Shown: piece by piece, positions 13,975 through 22,957 of the stretch | Layout: every line of letters starts with the position of its first letter | How positions within the stretch are numbered: position 1 is the first letter of the stretch | NCBI GenBank assembly: GCA_902788605.1 | Contig: CADAKX010000014.1 | Coordinates: forward strand, 1 to 57,959 | Length of the DNA stretch: 57,959 nucleotides | Origin: an uncultured Prevotellaceae bacterium | GTDB taxonomy: Bacteria; Bacteroidota; Bacteroidia; Bacteroidales; Bacteroidaceae | Direction: 5' to 3' | Program-made: the position numbers and the translations under genes | Notes under the pieces: model-generated | What the model was told of the DNA's origin: nothing | What the model saw: only the letters and a program-made list of their open reading frames with translations | The model's database searches: none

Positions 13975-15086
13975 GACAAGGGAATATTAAGTTCAACAGT
14001 ATAGACATCAGCGTCATCACGGATGCAAAGCGAATAGTCGTGATCGTAGAGCAGATTCAGGCGTTTGCGCACATTGACAAGCCCCACTCCGCCCTTCTCT
14101 TCGTTAGGTACATCGGCCTTGGAATTACGACAAACAAAGATGAGACGGTCGTCGTCCACAGCCACCCCAATTTCGATAAACGACTCTCGCTGATAGCTGA
14201 CGCCATGCTTAAACGCATTCTCGATAAACGAGATAAGCATCAGCGGCGGCAACGTGCGATCGGGCACCTCATCAGGAAGGTTGAGGGATATCTTGACCTT
14301 ATCGGTATAGCGCAACTGCATCAGGGCGACATAAGTGCGGATAAACTCCATCTCCTTGGTCAGGGGCACTCCTTTCTTGTCACCCTCATAGAGCACGAAA
14401 CGCATCATCTTCGAGAGTTCGACAATGGTCTCCTGCGCTTTGGCGGGATCGATATCCACCAAAGCATGGATATTGTTGAGAGTATTCATAAAGAAATGCG
14501 GATTAATCTGATAGCGCAGATACTCCAACTGCTGCTCCAGATTCTGATGTTCCAACTCTGCCAGTCGTTTGCGATCATCACGACTACGAAAATATCCCTT
14601 AATACCCAGGTTGGCGCCACACATCAGCAACAGCACCACCACACTCAGGATGTCTCGCTCACCCACAACAGGAGGTGGAACATCGCCACGGCGCCACTGA
14701 TGGTGAGGTTCTTCGAAAGGAGGATGGTGGCGGGCGGGCATCTCCATGCGATGAGGCGGACGAGGCCCTTTGTGTCTGTTCATCTCGGGCCGACCACTGC
14801 ATTGATAAACGATAAACGCCGCCAATACCGCTGCCATAATGGAGAAATATGCCACGCGCCGATGGGCATGAATAAGCAACGGAGCCAAGAGGAAGTTATG
14901 TATCAGAAACAGCACTAGGAAAACAGCTAAATGGCGCCACACGACAAAAACCTCCGTCCAGCGGAACACCGTATCGGCATCGCCCGAAGTACGCACATAG
15001 AGACTCAGCAGCGGAGCAGCAAAGAGCAAGCCCCACACGGCCAAGTAAATCAGGTTCTCCTGTCGCGATTGTTTCATGAATGACAT
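13971..15086 (-). CDS. LytS/YehU-type sensor histidine kinase
   Basis: 371 residues. Four predicted membrane segments in the N-terminal half (about 12-32, 48-72, 80-98, 145-163) separated by a His/Pro-rich loop (HKGPRPPHRMEMPARHHPPF). Then a coiled stretch, the His_kinase box with His197 (YQINPHFFMNTLNNIH), and an HATPase_c domain (LISFIENAFKHGVS; KGGVGLVNVRKRL). No large periplasmic sensor domain, so the membrane region or the His-rich loop presumably senses the signal; metal sensing by the loop is possible but unproven. ATG 15077 is an alternative start. It lies 48 bases after the beta-helix gene with no terminator between. Confidence 0.94.
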   Translation of the reverse strand: MSFMKQSRQENLIYLAVWGLLFAAPLLSLYVRTSGDADTVFRWTEVFVVWRHLAVFLVLFLIHNFLLAPLLIHAHRRVAYFSIMAAVLAAFIVYQCSGRPEMNRHKGPRPPHRMEMPARHHPPFEEPHHQWRRGDVPPPVVGERDILSVVVLLLMCGANLGIKGYFRSRDDRKRLAELEHQNLEQQLEYLRYQINPHFFMNTLNNIHALVDIDPAKAQETIVELSKMMRFVLYEGDKKGVPLTKEMEFIRTYVALMQLRYTDKVKISLNLPDEVPDRTLPPLMLISFIENAFKHGVSYQRESFIEIGVAVDDDRLIFVCRNSKADVPNEEKGGVGLVNVRKRLNLLYDHDYSLCIRDDADVYTVELNIPLS

Positions 15087-15134
15087 ATCTCTTCTTGCTT
15101 ATATAACGTAAAGAAGTCCGTTTTATTGCATGCA

Positions 15135-16640
15135 TCACCACCAGGGACCACCGCCAGGACCACCTCCGCCGCCAGGGCCGCCGCCCTCGCCAGAGTAGTT
15201 AGAAAGAGTTACTGTAGTACCGCCACTAACCGTAGCGTTTGTATAGCCATTACCGCCAAAGACACTCGTGCCATCACCCACTGTTACATTCTGTTTCAGT
15301 GTGGGTTGCGTACTGGCACTAACCACCAGTCCGTTGCCTCCACTCGATGGTGTCTTGAATGCGATGGTCTCGTCTCCAATGGTCAGAGCATACCATTTGT
15401 TGGTGCTCCACGACGAAGTCTGATAGCACGACTGCGTGAGACTGCTGCCCCGTTCCAGTCCACCTATGGCAATGATGGTACCGCCTTCCACATAGAGTTT
15501 GAAGTTGCGCTCGGTATTAGCATCAATGGCCACCTCGGGCTGACGGGCTCCGATAGCAAAGATGAGTCCGCCTTTAATATAGCAGTTTCCATTGGCGTCG
15601 ATACCGTCGTTACCCGTTGAGCAGGCATAGACAGTGCCACCGCTGATGGTCAGATGACTGGCAGCATTGATGGCGTCGTCCTTGGCATTGACTGTGACAC
15701 TGCCACCGCTAATCATCAACTCGCCCTTACTCTCTATACCTTCACCCTTTGTGCTGGTCACACTGAGAGAGCCACCTTCGATATAGATATTACCGCTGTC
15801 CTCATCCTCGTGGTCTGTGGTAGCACCTGTCGAGGTGGTGCCATCGAGTTCACACTGGATACCCTCGTCGCCCACGCCACTGATGGTCACTGTACCGCTC
15901 TCCATGAGGAAATACTCATTACAACTGATACCGTCCTTCACCGCCTTGGTAATATTCAGCGTCAGGTTCTTGATACTAATATAGTCGCCGCTCTTGATGG
16001 CGTGCTTGGTATTACCCTTCACATTCAAGGTACCATTGCCCTGCAACTGAATCTGACCTTTACTATAGATACATCCTTTTTGCGAACCGTTGGAACCGTC
16101 GGTCAGGGTATTCTCGGAGTTCTTCTTTGCGCTGATTTGGACACGCTTGCTGTTATCAATGTTGATGGCAGCCCCACTGGGATTGGTCATGGTAAGTCCT
16201 GCCAATGCAAGGGTACACTTATAGGAACCACTGAGTGAGAAGGAGCCATTGGTGGTCTCGCCACTGAGGGTATAGGTAATCTCGTCGCCATCAACAGCAT
16301 CGGTGTTCGTTTGTTCGATGCTCACGTGGGCACCGTTGACAGTCGCCGTAACATAAGGTGCCACATTACCGGCAATCGCGACAGTGGCCGTCGTACCACT
16401 ATACGTGATACTGACGGCGTTATCCTTCACTGTCGATTGGTCTACGGTCATTGCCTCAATGGCGCTGAGCACGAAGGTCTTGCCCATGATGGTCACCTCA
16501 TTGCCATTGGCAAAGATCATGTCACCGGCCTTCTCGGCAGGAAACAGATAGGTGACGTCACCAGTGCGCACACTGAGCGACTGACCCATGGCTGCTATCG
16601 TCAGCATGAGGGTCACAATAATTACATATAGTTTCTTCAT
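15135..16640 (-). CDS. Secreted beta-helix carbohydrate-binding protein (DUF4353 / Cthe_2159 type)
   Basis: 501 residues with a signal peptide (MKKLYVIIVTLMLTIAAMGQ). After a ~60-residue N-terminal module related to that of the upstream protein, the body is a right-handed beta-helix with repeated rungs (GNGTLNVKGNTKHAIKSGDY, ISGGSVTVNAKDDAINAASH, ISGGTVYACSTGNDGIDANG). This is the pattern of DUF4353 proteins such as Clostridium thermocellum Cthe_2159, which binds cellulose and pectin. The C terminus is a Gly/Pro tract ending in two tryptophans (GGGPGGGPWW), which may be exposed or act as an attachment tail. It starts 4 bases inside the preceding gene and precedes the kinase. No catalytic motif is seen. 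Confidence 0.8.
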   Translation of the reverse strand: MKKLYVIIVTLMLTIAAMGQSLSVRTGDVTYLFPAEKAGDMIFANGNEVTIMGKTFVLSAIEAMTVDQSTVKDNAVSITYSGTTATVAIAGNVAPYVTATVNGAHVSIEQTNTDAVDGDEITYTLSGETTNGSFSLSGSYKCTLALAGLTMTNPSGAAINIDNSKRVQISAKKNSENTLTDGSNGSQKGCIYSKGQIQLQGNGTLNVKGNTKHAIKSGDYISIKNLTLNITKAVKDGISCNEYFLMESGTVTISGVGDEGIQCELDGTTSTGATTDHEDEDSGNIYIEGGSLSVTSTKGEGIESKGELMISGGSVTVNAKDDAINAASHLTISGGTVYACSTGNDGIDANGNCYIKGGLIFAIGARQPEVAIDANTERNFKLYVEGGTIIAIGGLERGSSLTQSCYQTSSWSTNKWYALTIGDETIAFKTPSSGGNGLVVSASTQPTLKQNVTVGDGTSVFGGNGYTNATVSGGTTVTLSNYSGEGGGPGGGGGPGGGPWW

Positions 16641-17014
16641 TTTACAGTTATCTTATAGGTCTTCTGTTTGGTCTTCACGATATAGACACCGCGTTTCATC
16701 CTACTTTTCTCTACCCTATGGCCTCGCATGTCACAGATCTCTTCAGCCTCATCAAGGGCCGCCTGGGTCACCTCGCTAATGGCCGTAGTCTCGTTGTCAT
16801 CCGAGAAGTACATCTTTTTGAGATTGCCGAGAACAAAGGTCTGGTCGCCAGCCTTCAGCGTATTGCCGCTGATGGTTATGGTCAGTGCGGTTGTCACGGG
16901 CACCGATGCCTTCACGCCATCGGTCATTTCAAAGGTAAGGTAGGTGTAGTTACCGGCCTCCACCGATAACACACCCACCATAGTCAACAATAATAAAAAT
17001 AACCTCTTCACCAT
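16637..17014 (-). CDS. Small secreted protein with T9SS-type C-terminal tail
   Basis: 125 residues with a signal peptide (MVKRLFLLLLTMVGVLSVEA). About 50 residues of beta-strand module (YTYLTFEMTDGVKASVPV...FVLGNLKKMYFS) share a pattern with the N-terminus of the next protein. The rest (CDMRGHRVEKSRMKRGVYIVKTKQKTYKITVK) looks like a T9SS sorting tail. The ending overlaps the next start (ATGA arrangement), so the two are co-translated. First gene of a probable four-gene unit with the two-component pair. Function unknown; it could be a surface partner or reporter of the beta-helix protein. Confidence 0.75.
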   Translation of the reverse strand: MVKRLFLLLLTMVGVLSVEAGNYTYLTFEMTDGVKASVPVTTALTITISGNTLKAGDQTFVLGNLKKMYFSDDNETTAISEVTQAALDEAEEICDMRGHRVEKSRMKRGVYIVKTKQKTYKITVK

Positions 17015-17055
17015 TTTGTAGTATATGTATGTTATGCAGTTCGTCTTTTCTGCCG

Positions 17056-17063
17056 CAAAGATA
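17056..17063 (-). promoter_or_regulatory. -7 promoter element for the 17014-13258 unit
   Basis: Minus-strand TATCTTTG, a perfect TAnnTTTG match, 42 bases before the start at 17014. No clear -33 TTG is present; an inverted repeat occupies the place instead (17077-17102). Confidence 0.65.
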
Positions 17064-17076
17064 ATAAAAAGAAGGA

Positions 17077-17102
17077 CGTTGGTCGAATTTTTTCAACCAA
17101 CG
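17077..17102. promoter_or_regulatory. Inverted repeat overlapping the -33 region, candidate operator
   Basis: CGTTGGT at 17077-17083 and ACCAACG at 17096-17102 are perfect inverted 7-bp arms around a 12-bp spacer, starting 13 bp upstream of the -7 element. Each arm has the GTT core of LytTR half-sites, though known LytTR sites are usually direct repeats. It may bind the response regulator at 13258 (inference). Confidence 0.35.
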
Positions 17103-17206
17103 CCCCATATTTTTCAACGAATCGGCAAAAACGACTACAAAATTTGGACAATAACAGTCATTACATAGAAAAAGAATGGTGATTACCAACCGACGGGAAT
17201 GGTTTA

Positions 17207-18631
17207 TCAAACAAGTCCCATCTGACGAGCCTTATCCATGAGCAGCTGCATCAGCGGCTCGCGCTCGTTCTCCACCTTATTGTCGAGCACAGCATCCTTC
17301 AGATACTGTTTCAGGGTACCCACCTCGCGCGAGGGTTTCAAGTGGAAGAGTTCCATAATCTCGTTGCCGTCGATCACGGGCTGCAGCAATCGCTTGTAGT
17401 CCTTTTCTTGCAGGTCAGCCAGTTTCTCGCGCACCATGCGGAAGTTCTCGAGGAACATCTTCTTGCGCACTTCGTTCTTACTGGTGATATCTGCCTCACA
17501 AAGGGTCATCAAGTCATCGATATCGTCACCTGCATCATTCAGCAGACGACGCACGGCCGAGTCGGTCACCTCACTGTCGGCTATCACCTGCGGACGCATA
17601 TGCAGGTCAACCAACTTCTGTACATACTTCAGTTCTGAGCCCAAAGGCAGTTTCAGGCGACGGAAGATGTCGTTCACCATCTTCGCACCTATATAATTAT
17701 GGTTATGGAAAGTCCAGCCGATGGCAGGATCCCATCGTTTCGTCTTTGTCTTACCCACATCGTGGAGCAATGCCGCCCAGCGCAGCCACAGAGAATCTGA
17801 CTTTCTGGCCACGTTGTCAAGCACCTCGAGGGTATGATAGAAGTTATTCTTATGGGCACGACCATTCTTTTGCTCTACAATGTCGAGAGCTGCCACCTCG
17901 GGCATGAGGATGTTCAGCAGGCCACAGCGCTGCAGATCCACAAGTCCCTTACTGGGCACAGGCGACAGCATGATCTTGTTCAGCTCCACCTCGATGCGCT
18001 CACCGCTCACTATCTTGATGCGGTCAGCCATACGTTCCAACGCCTCGAAAGTCTCGTCCTCTATCTGGAAGTTGAGCTGAGTAGCAAAGCGCACGCAACG
18101 CATCATGCGCAGGGGGTCATCGCTAAAGGTGATGCCTGGCTCCAACGGGGTGGCAATGATACCGTCCTCCAAATCGGCCAAGCCGTTAAATGGGTCAACG
18201 AGTTCTCCGAAGCGGCTCTTATTCAAGCAGATAGCCATCGCATTGATGGTAAAGTCGCGGCGGTTCTGGTCATCCTCCAGCGTACCGTTCTCCACGATGG
18301 GCTTGCGTGAGTCGTGACTATAGCTTTCCTTACGGGCACCCACGAATTCGACTTCAGTATCCTTAAACTTCACCTGCGCCGTGCCGAAATTCTTGAATAC
18401 CGAAAGATGCGCCTTGTGGCCTAGTATTTTCTTCAGTTCCTTGGCCACACTGATACCGCTGCCCACCACCACGACATCGATGTCGTTTGACGGGCGTTCA
18501 AGGAAGATATCGCGCACATAACCGCCCACCACATAGCACTCCAGTCCCAAGTGGTCGGCCGCCTCACTGATTTGATGGAATATCTCCTGGTCCAGTATCT
18601 CAGCCAGTTCTTCGTCAGAATACAACTTCAT
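17207..18631 (-). CDS. cca: CCA tRNA nucleotidyltransferase / poly(A) polymerase family with HD domain
   Basis: 474 residues. N-terminal class II nucleotidyltransferase fold: CYVVGGYVRDIFLERPSNDIDVVVVG (about 33-58) carries the Gly-Gly-x-x-x-Arg and Asp-x-Asp metal-binding motifs. It is followed by the DFTINAMAI and RMMRCVRFATQLNF motifs, and an HD domain from about 270 (LLHDVGKT; NHNYIGAKM). It adds or repairs the 3' CCA of tRNAs in the cytoplasm. Poly(A) polymerase members share these motifs, so the exact activity is by homology only. Divergent from the lipoprotein gene at 18799; minus-strand TAATTTTG at 18659-18666 is its likely -7 element. Confidence 0.93.
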   Translation of the reverse strand: MKLYSDEELAEILDQEIFHQISEAADHLGLECYVVGGYVRDIFLERPSNDIDVVVVGSGISVAKELKKILGHKAHLSVFKNFGTAQVKFKDTEVEFVGARKESYSHDSRKPIVENGTLEDDQNRRDFTINAMAICLNKSRFGELVDPFNGLADLEDGIIATPLEPGITFSDDPLRMMRCVRFATQLNFQIEDETFEALERMADRIKIVSGERIEVELNKIMLSPVPSKGLVDLQRCGLLNILMPEVAALDIVEQKNGRAHKNNFYHTLEVLDNVARKSDSLWLRWAALLHDVGKTKTKRWDPAIGWTFHNHNYIGAKMVNDIFRRLKLPLGSELKYVQKLVDLHMRPQVIADSEVTDSAVRRLLNDAGDDIDDLMTLCEADITSKNEVRKKMFLENFRMVREKLADLQEKDYKRLLQPVIDGNEIMELFHLKPSREVGTLKQYLKDAVLDNKVENEREPLMQLLMDKARQMGLV

Positions 18632-18658
18632 TCTTTGTTTCTTTCATGATTTGGGCTG

Positions 18659-18666
18659 CAAAATTA
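18659..18666 (-). promoter_or_regulatory. -7 promoter element for the CCA-adding enzyme
   Basis: Minus-strand TAATTTTG matches TAnnTTTG, 28 bases before the start at 18631. No -33 TTG at the right spacing. Confidence 0.5.
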
Positions 18667-18739
18667 CAAAAAAAAAGCCACATTCGGTGCCGATTTATCT
18701 TTTTTAAGTATCTTGCAGTTATAATAACGGTCTGTGCCA

Positions 18740-18769
18740 TTGGAATGTATTTGTTTTTTCGTACCTTTG
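18740..18769 (+). promoter_or_regulatory. -33/-7 promoter for the lipoprotein gene
   Basis: TTG at 18740-18742, a 19-base spacer, then TACCTTTG at 18762-18769: a good Bacteroidetes sigma-ABfr promoter, 30 bases before the ATG at 18799. It excludes the longer frame that would begin near 18646. Confidence 0.75.
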
Positions 18770-18798
18770 CATCCAAAACAAGACAAATTCACTCACAA

Positions 18799-19164
18799 AT
18801 GAAAAGACAATATTGGTGCATCGCACTCATCGCTGCCACACTGCTCACCACAGGGTGCCGCAACTCTCACAGAGACGAAATAGATCAGCGCCGAGAAGCC
18901 CTGAAACAAAAGCAAGACTCCAGCCTGCAGGCTGCCCAACAGGAATTGGCCATCGTAGACTCCACCCTCGAGGTCGTCAAAGCCGAATACGAGCACCGCA
19001 AGGCAGAGGTGGATGAACACAAGGCTGCCCTGCAGGCCACCGAGCAGGAACTGACCGACCTGACCCTGCTACGCATGAAGCGCGACTCGCTGAAGGTTCA
19101 ATGGGATTTGCTTGGTGCCAAAATCAAGTATATTCGTCAGAAACAAAAGGAGATAGCCAAATAG
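18799..19164 (+). CDS. Coiled-coil lipoprotein
   Basis: 121 residues. The lipobox LLTTGC ends at Cys20, so a lipid-anchored periplasmic or outer-membrane protein. Almost all of the mature part is predicted coiled coil, rich in Glu, Lys, Gln and Ala (RREALKQKQDSSLQAAQQEL...VKAEYEHRKAEVDEHKAAL). The start is set by the promoter 30 bases upstream. No enzymatic motif; a structural or envelope-spacing role is possible. The next gene has its own -7 element, so this may be a single-gene transcript with read-through. Confidence 0.8.
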   Translation: MKRQYWCIALIAATLLTTGCRNSHRDEIDQRREALKQKQDSSLQAAQQELAIVDSTLEVVKAEYEHRKAEVDEHKAALQATEQELTDLTLLRMKRDSLKVQWDLLGAKIKYIRQKQKEIAK

Positions 19165-19214
19165 CTTTAACTCCTTTTAACATTAACCACCCCCGTTAAC
19201 TCCCTAAAAAGTCG

Positions 19215-19222
19215 TAACTTTG
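19215..19222 (+). promoter_or_regulatory. -7 promoter element before the DUF1599 gene
   Basis: TAACTTTG ends 9 bases before the ATG at 19232, so the transcript would be almost leaderless. The TTG inside the element could be read as a start codon but is unlikely to be one. Confidence 0.55.
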
Positions 19223-19231
19223 CACCCGATT

Positions 19232-19777
19232 ATGGACAAGTTTGAAAAGACAAACGCTGAGTTTGAAGCCGCCATCGCCGAATGCCGTGACATTTTCTCG
19301 AAGAAACTGCACGACTACAGAGCGTCATGGCGCATTCTGCGTCCTGCCTCGCTAACCGACCAGCTCTTCATTAAAGCCAAGCGCATCCGTTCGCTGGAGA
19401 TTAAGCAAGAGTCACTGGTAGGCGAAGGCATCCGACCTGAGTTCGTGGCACTTATCAACTACGGCATCGTAGGACTGATACAGTTGGAAAAGGGCTTCGC
19501 CGACACCGTTGACATGGACAACGATGCCGCAATGGCTCTCTATGACCACTATGCCCACGAGGCACTGGAACTGATGAAGCGCAAGAACCACGACTATGAC
19601 GAGGCGTGGCGCGGCATGCGCGTCAGCAGCTATACCGACCTCATTCTCACCAAGATAGAGCGTATCAAGGAGATTGAGAACCTGAGCGGACAGACCCTCA
19701 TCAGCGAGGGTGTTGACGCCAACTATATGGACATCATCAACTATGCGGTCTTCGGACTGATCAAGTTGAAGGAATGA
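19232..19777 (+). CDS. DUF1599 protein (duplicated nucleotide-modification-associated domain)
   Basis: 181 residues made of two copies of the same ~85-residue helical domain: [34 protein letters not shown] and, about 100 residues later, [34 protein letters not shown]. Each copy ends in a helix with [13 protein letters not shown] or [12 protein letters not shown]. This is the DUF1599 arrangement of Bacteroidetes, cytoplasmic, without proven function; related domains are linked to nucleotide modification. The gene overlaps the next by 4 bases. The same neighbours (DoxX protein, tpiA, SPOR protein, folE) recur in Bacteroidales as far as I know. Confidence 0.88.
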   Translation: MDKFEKTNAEFEAAIAECRDIFSKKLHDYRASWRILRPASLTDQLFIKAKRIRSLEIKQESLVGEGIRPEFVALINYGIVGLIQLEKGFADTVDMDNDAAMALYDHYAHEALELMKRKNHDYDEAWRGMRVSSYTDLILTKIERIKEIENLSGQTLISEGVDANYMDIINYAVFGLIKLKE

Positions 19778-20940
19778 AAACGGCAATCGTCAATTTGTGT
19801 CGCCTGTTGCTGGCCACGGTCTTTATTCTGTCGGGATTTGTCAAGGCCGTCGACCCATTGGGCACGCAGTATAAGATTGAGGACTATCTGCAGGCCATGC
19901 ACCTGGGCATAACGCTGCCCGACTTTGCCACACTGGCACTCTCGATAGGCGTTTCGGCAACAGAGTTCTGCATCGGCATCTTCCTGCTTTTTGCCATCAG
20001 GCGCAGGTTCAGTTCTCGTCTTTCGGTAATCATCATGGCGATGATGACACCGTTGACACTCTGGCTGGCATTGACCGACCCCATCAGCGACTGCGGTTGC
20101 TTTGGCGACGCCATCGTGCTGACCAACTGGCAGACATTCTGGAAAAACGTGGTACTGCTCGCAGCTGCCGTCGTTGTAGCCATCTGGCCCATGAAAATGA
20201 TACGCTTCATCAGCGAGTCAAACCAATGGATAGTCATCAACTACTCGGCACTGTTCACCCTGGCTATCTCGGGCTGGAGCCTCTATGACAGACCGCAGTT
20301 CGACTTCCGTCCCTACCACATTGGCAGCGACCTGCGAACAGGTTGGATGCAGATGATGGAAGGCAAGGAATCACCCTATGCCGACTTCTTCATCGAAAGG
20401 ATGGACGACGGTGAGGATATCACCGAGCAGGTGCTGGACAGCAAGGGCTACACCTTTCTGCTTGTGGCGCCCTATCTGGAGCAGGCAGACGACTCGCAGC
20501 TGGACCTCATCAATCAGGTCTATGAGTATGCACAGGACTACAACTATCCGTTCTATGGACTCACAGCCAGCGGCGATAAGGCCATCGGCCTGTGGCGCGA
20601 TGTGACGGGAGCTGAATATCCGTTCTGCCAAACCGACGGCACCACGCTGAAAACTATCATCCGCAGCAATCCGGGCCTCGTTCTGCTGAAAGACGGCGTC
20701 GTGATTCAAAAGTGGAGTCACAACCTGCTGCCCGATGAATACGAACTGGACAAGCCACTGGAAGAGTTACCACTGGGCCACCTTCCCGACGACTCTGTGG
20801 CCAAACGTATAGCCAGTCTGTTGTTGTGGTTTGTACTGCCACTCGTGCTGCTCAGCATCGCCGACCGCATGTGGGCATGGACCAAATGGATAAGAAAACG
20901 TAAGAGACTAATTAGTTATATCAACAAAAAAGAAGTAAAA
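19774..20940 (+). CDS. DoxX-family membrane protein with thioredoxin-like domain, open into TpiA
   Basis: The first 389 codons of a 641-codon reading frame with no stop before tpiA. Four DoxX-type membrane helices (about 7-27, 45-73, 82-100, 118-140) with the CGCFGD motif near 108-113 that suits electron transfer or a redox partner. Then a periplasmic thioredoxin-like region (about 175-340; [15 protein letters not shown]) and a fifth helix (about 346-366) followed by a positive stretch KWIRKRKR, which places the C terminus in the cytoplasm. Resembles Bacteroides BT_3928-type proteins. The reading frame continues through KKEVK into the methionine of TpiA; see the finding. Confidence 0.85.
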
Positions 20941-21699
20941 ATGAGAAAGAAAATTGTTGCAGGCAACTGGAAGATGAACATGAATCTCCAGGATGGTATC
21001 GCTCTGGCAAAGGAGCTGAATGAGACTTTGAAGGCTGAGAAGCCCAACTGTGGTGTAGTGATCTGCACTCCATTCATCCACCTCGCTTCTATCGCACAGT
21101 TCCTCGACCAGAACATCATCGGTCTGGGTGCTGAGAACTGCGCTGACAAGGAGAAGGGTGCTTTCACCGGTGAGGTTTCTGCCGAGATGGTAAAGAGCAC
21201 TGGTGCTCAGTATGTCATCCTGGGTCACTCTGAGCGTCGTGAGTACTACAAGGAGACTCCTGAGATCCTGAAGGAGAAGGTGCTGCTGGCTCAGAAGAAC
21301 GATCTGAAGGTAATCTTCTGCATCGGTGAGTCACTTGAGGAGCGCGAGGCTGGCAAGCAGAACGAGGTCGTTAAGGCCGAGCTCGAGGGCAGCGTATTCA
21401 ACCTCTCTGAGGAGGACTTCCGCAAGATCGTTATCGCCTACGAGCCCATCTGGGCTATCGGTACTGGCAAGACCGCTACCGCTGAGCAGGCTGAGGAGAT
21501 TCACGCTTACATCCGTTCTATCATCGCCGAGAAGTATGGTCAGGCTGTTGCTGACGACACCACTATCCTCTATGGTGGTTCTTGCAAGGCCAGCAACGCT
21601 CCCGAGCTGTTTGCTAAGCCCGACATCGACGGTGGTCTGATTGGTGGCGCTTCACTGAAGGCTGCTGACTTCAAGGGCATCATCGACGCCTTCAAGTAA
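20941..21699 (+). CDS. tpiA: Triosephosphate isomerase
   Basis: 252 residues if started at the internal ATG (20941), the normal length. Catalytic residues: Asn9 and Lys11 (GNWKMN), His96 (ILGHSERR), Glu168 ([13 protein letters not shown]), flexible loop 6 and phosphate-binding [10 protein letters not shown] and GGLIGGAS. It interconverts dihydroxyacetone phosphate and glyceraldehyde 3-phosphate. An A-rich tract before the ATG (CAACAAAAAAGAAGTAAAA) is a typical Bacteroidetes initiation context. Codon use shifts sharply to preferred codons at 20941, suggesting that TpiA is made mainly from its own start even though it is in frame with the upstream membrane protein. Confidence 0.97.
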   Translation: MRKKIVAGNWKMNMNLQDGIALAKELNETLKAEKPNCGVVICTPFIHLASIAQFLDQNIIGLGAENCADKEKGAFTGEVSAEMVKSTGAQYVILGHSERREYYKETPEILKEKVLLAQKNDLKVIFCIGESLEEREAGKQNEVVKAELEGSVFNLSEEDFRKIVIAYEPIWAIGTGKTATAEQAEEIHAYIRSIIAEKYGQAVADDTTILYGGSCKASNAPELFAKPDIDGGLIGGASLKAADFKGIIDAFK

Positions 21700-21719
21700 G
21701 AAAAAACAAAACGCAATTT

Positions 21720-22346
21720 ATGATGAAGCATTTCATCACTATCCTTATTCTGTGTGTCGGCATTGTCGTTAATGCCGACGCACAGACTTTTACCCAGCGC
21801 ATCCAGAAGACTGTGCAGGGACAAGGCACCGTGACCATCCATCAGGACCCAGCCATCGACGAACTGGTCAACGGCACGGCCACCGCAACACCCAAGAAGG
21901 AAACCAAGCCCGCGGCAAAGCCACAGCAGCAACCCAAGAAGCCAGCTCAGCAGCCAAAGGCCGAAGACAAGCAACAGAAAGTTGAGGTAAAGCCCAAAGC
22001 AGAGGTGAAGCCACAGCAGCCCGTTGTTATTGAGCAGAAAGAAATGACGCCCGACGTTGAGGAAGAGGCGCCTAAACATACGATTAAGATCACCGGCTAC
22101 CGCGTTCAGGTCTTTGCCGGCGGCAACACCCGTCGTGACCGTCAGCGTGCCGAGCAGGCAGGCAATGCCCTTCGAGGCCTGTTCCCTGGCGAGGAGGTCT
22201 ATGTGCATTTCTATTCTCCCCGCTGGATTTGCCGTCTGGGCAACTACCGTACTTATGAGGAGGCACACGAAAAGATGCTCGAGGTGCGCAAGATGGGCTA
22301 TGATGCGGCTACCATCGTGAAAGGAAAAATCACAGTATCACAATAA
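21720..22346 (+). CDS. Periplasmic SPOR-domain protein
   Basis: 208 residues. Signal peptide (MMKHFITILILCVGIVVNADAQ), a Lys/Pro/Gln-rich linker (about 55-115), and a C-terminal SPOR domain (about 120-200; YRVQVFAGGNTRRDRQRAEQ, then CRLGNYRTYEEAHEKMLEVR). SPOR domains bind denuded peptidoglycan at division sites. Starts at 21720 or the next ATG at 21723. It lies between tpiA and folE, the usual place in Bacteroidales. Confidence 0.9.
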   Translation: MMKHFITILILCVGIVVNADAQTFTQRIQKTVQGQGTVTIHQDPAIDELVNGTATATPKKETKPAAKPQQQPKKPAQQPKAEDKQQKVEVKPKAEVKPQQPVVIEQKEMTPDVEEEAPKHTIKITGYRVQVFAGGNTRRDRQRAEQAGNALRGLFPGEEVYVHFYSPRWICRLGNYRTYEEAHEKMLEVRKMGYDAATIVKGKITVSQ

Positions 22347-22354
22347 TATATTAA

Positions 22355-22939
22355 ATGACAACAGAACCCGAATACAGAGAAGGCCTCGACGAACTGGCCT
22401 CACATTATAAGAGAATTCTCGAACTGCTGGGCGAGGACCCAGAGCGCGAGGGATTGCAGAAGACGCCTACCCGCGTGGCCAAGGCCATGCAGGTGTTGAC
22501 ACGCGGTTATGAGATGGATGCCCGCGAGGTGCTCACCGGAGCCCTCTTCCGCGAGGACTACAACCACATGGTTATCGTCAAGGACATCGACTTCTTCTCG
22601 CTCTGCGAGCACCACCTGCTGCCTATGTATGGCAAGGTGCACGTGGCTTATATCCCCAACGGCTATATCACCGGTCTGTCAAAGATTGCCCGCGTGGTCG
22701 ATATCTACAGCCACCGCCTGCAGGTGCAGGAGCGCATGACCATGCAGATACGCCAGTGCATCGAAGAGACACTCCATCCCCTTGGTGTGATGGTGGTGGT
22801 CGAGGCCAAGCACATGTGCATGCAGATGCGCGGTGTCGAGAAGCAGAACTCCATCACAACTACCAGCGAGTTTAGCGGTGCTTTCGAGCAGGCCAAGACC
22901 CGCCAGGAGTTTATGAACCTCATTTCACACGGAATCTAA
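22355..22939 (+). CDS. folE: GTP cyclohydrolase I
   Basis: 194 residues. Zinc ligands Cys84 and His87 (SLCEHHLLP) and Cys155 (KHMCMQMRG), with the [29 protein letters not shown] core. It converts GTP to 7,8-dihydroneopterin triphosphate, the first step of tetrahydrofolate synthesis, in the cytoplasm as a homodecamer. 8 bases follow the SPOR gene, consistent with one transcript. Confidence 0.97.
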   Translation: MTTEPEYREGLDELASHYKRILELLGEDPEREGLQKTPTRVAKAMQVLTRGYEMDAREVLTGALFREDYNHMVIVKDIDFFSLCEHHLLPMYGKVHVAYIPNGYITGLSKIARVVDIYSHRLQVQERMTMQIRQCIEETLHPLGVMVVVEAKHMCMQMRGVEKQNSITTTSEFSGAFEQAKTRQEFMNLISHGI

Positions 22940-22957
22940 TATCAAAAATCATTAACT

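Noticed and set aside
14040-14918. A 292-codon plus-strand frame opposite the histidine kinase gene
   Set aside because: Shadow of the kinase on the other strand; the kinase frame has all family motifs and this one has none.
16950-17210. An 86-codon minus-strand frame before the CCA-adding enzyme
   Set aside because: It overlaps the promoter and start of the 125-residue secreted protein in another frame and has a composition typical of random translation.
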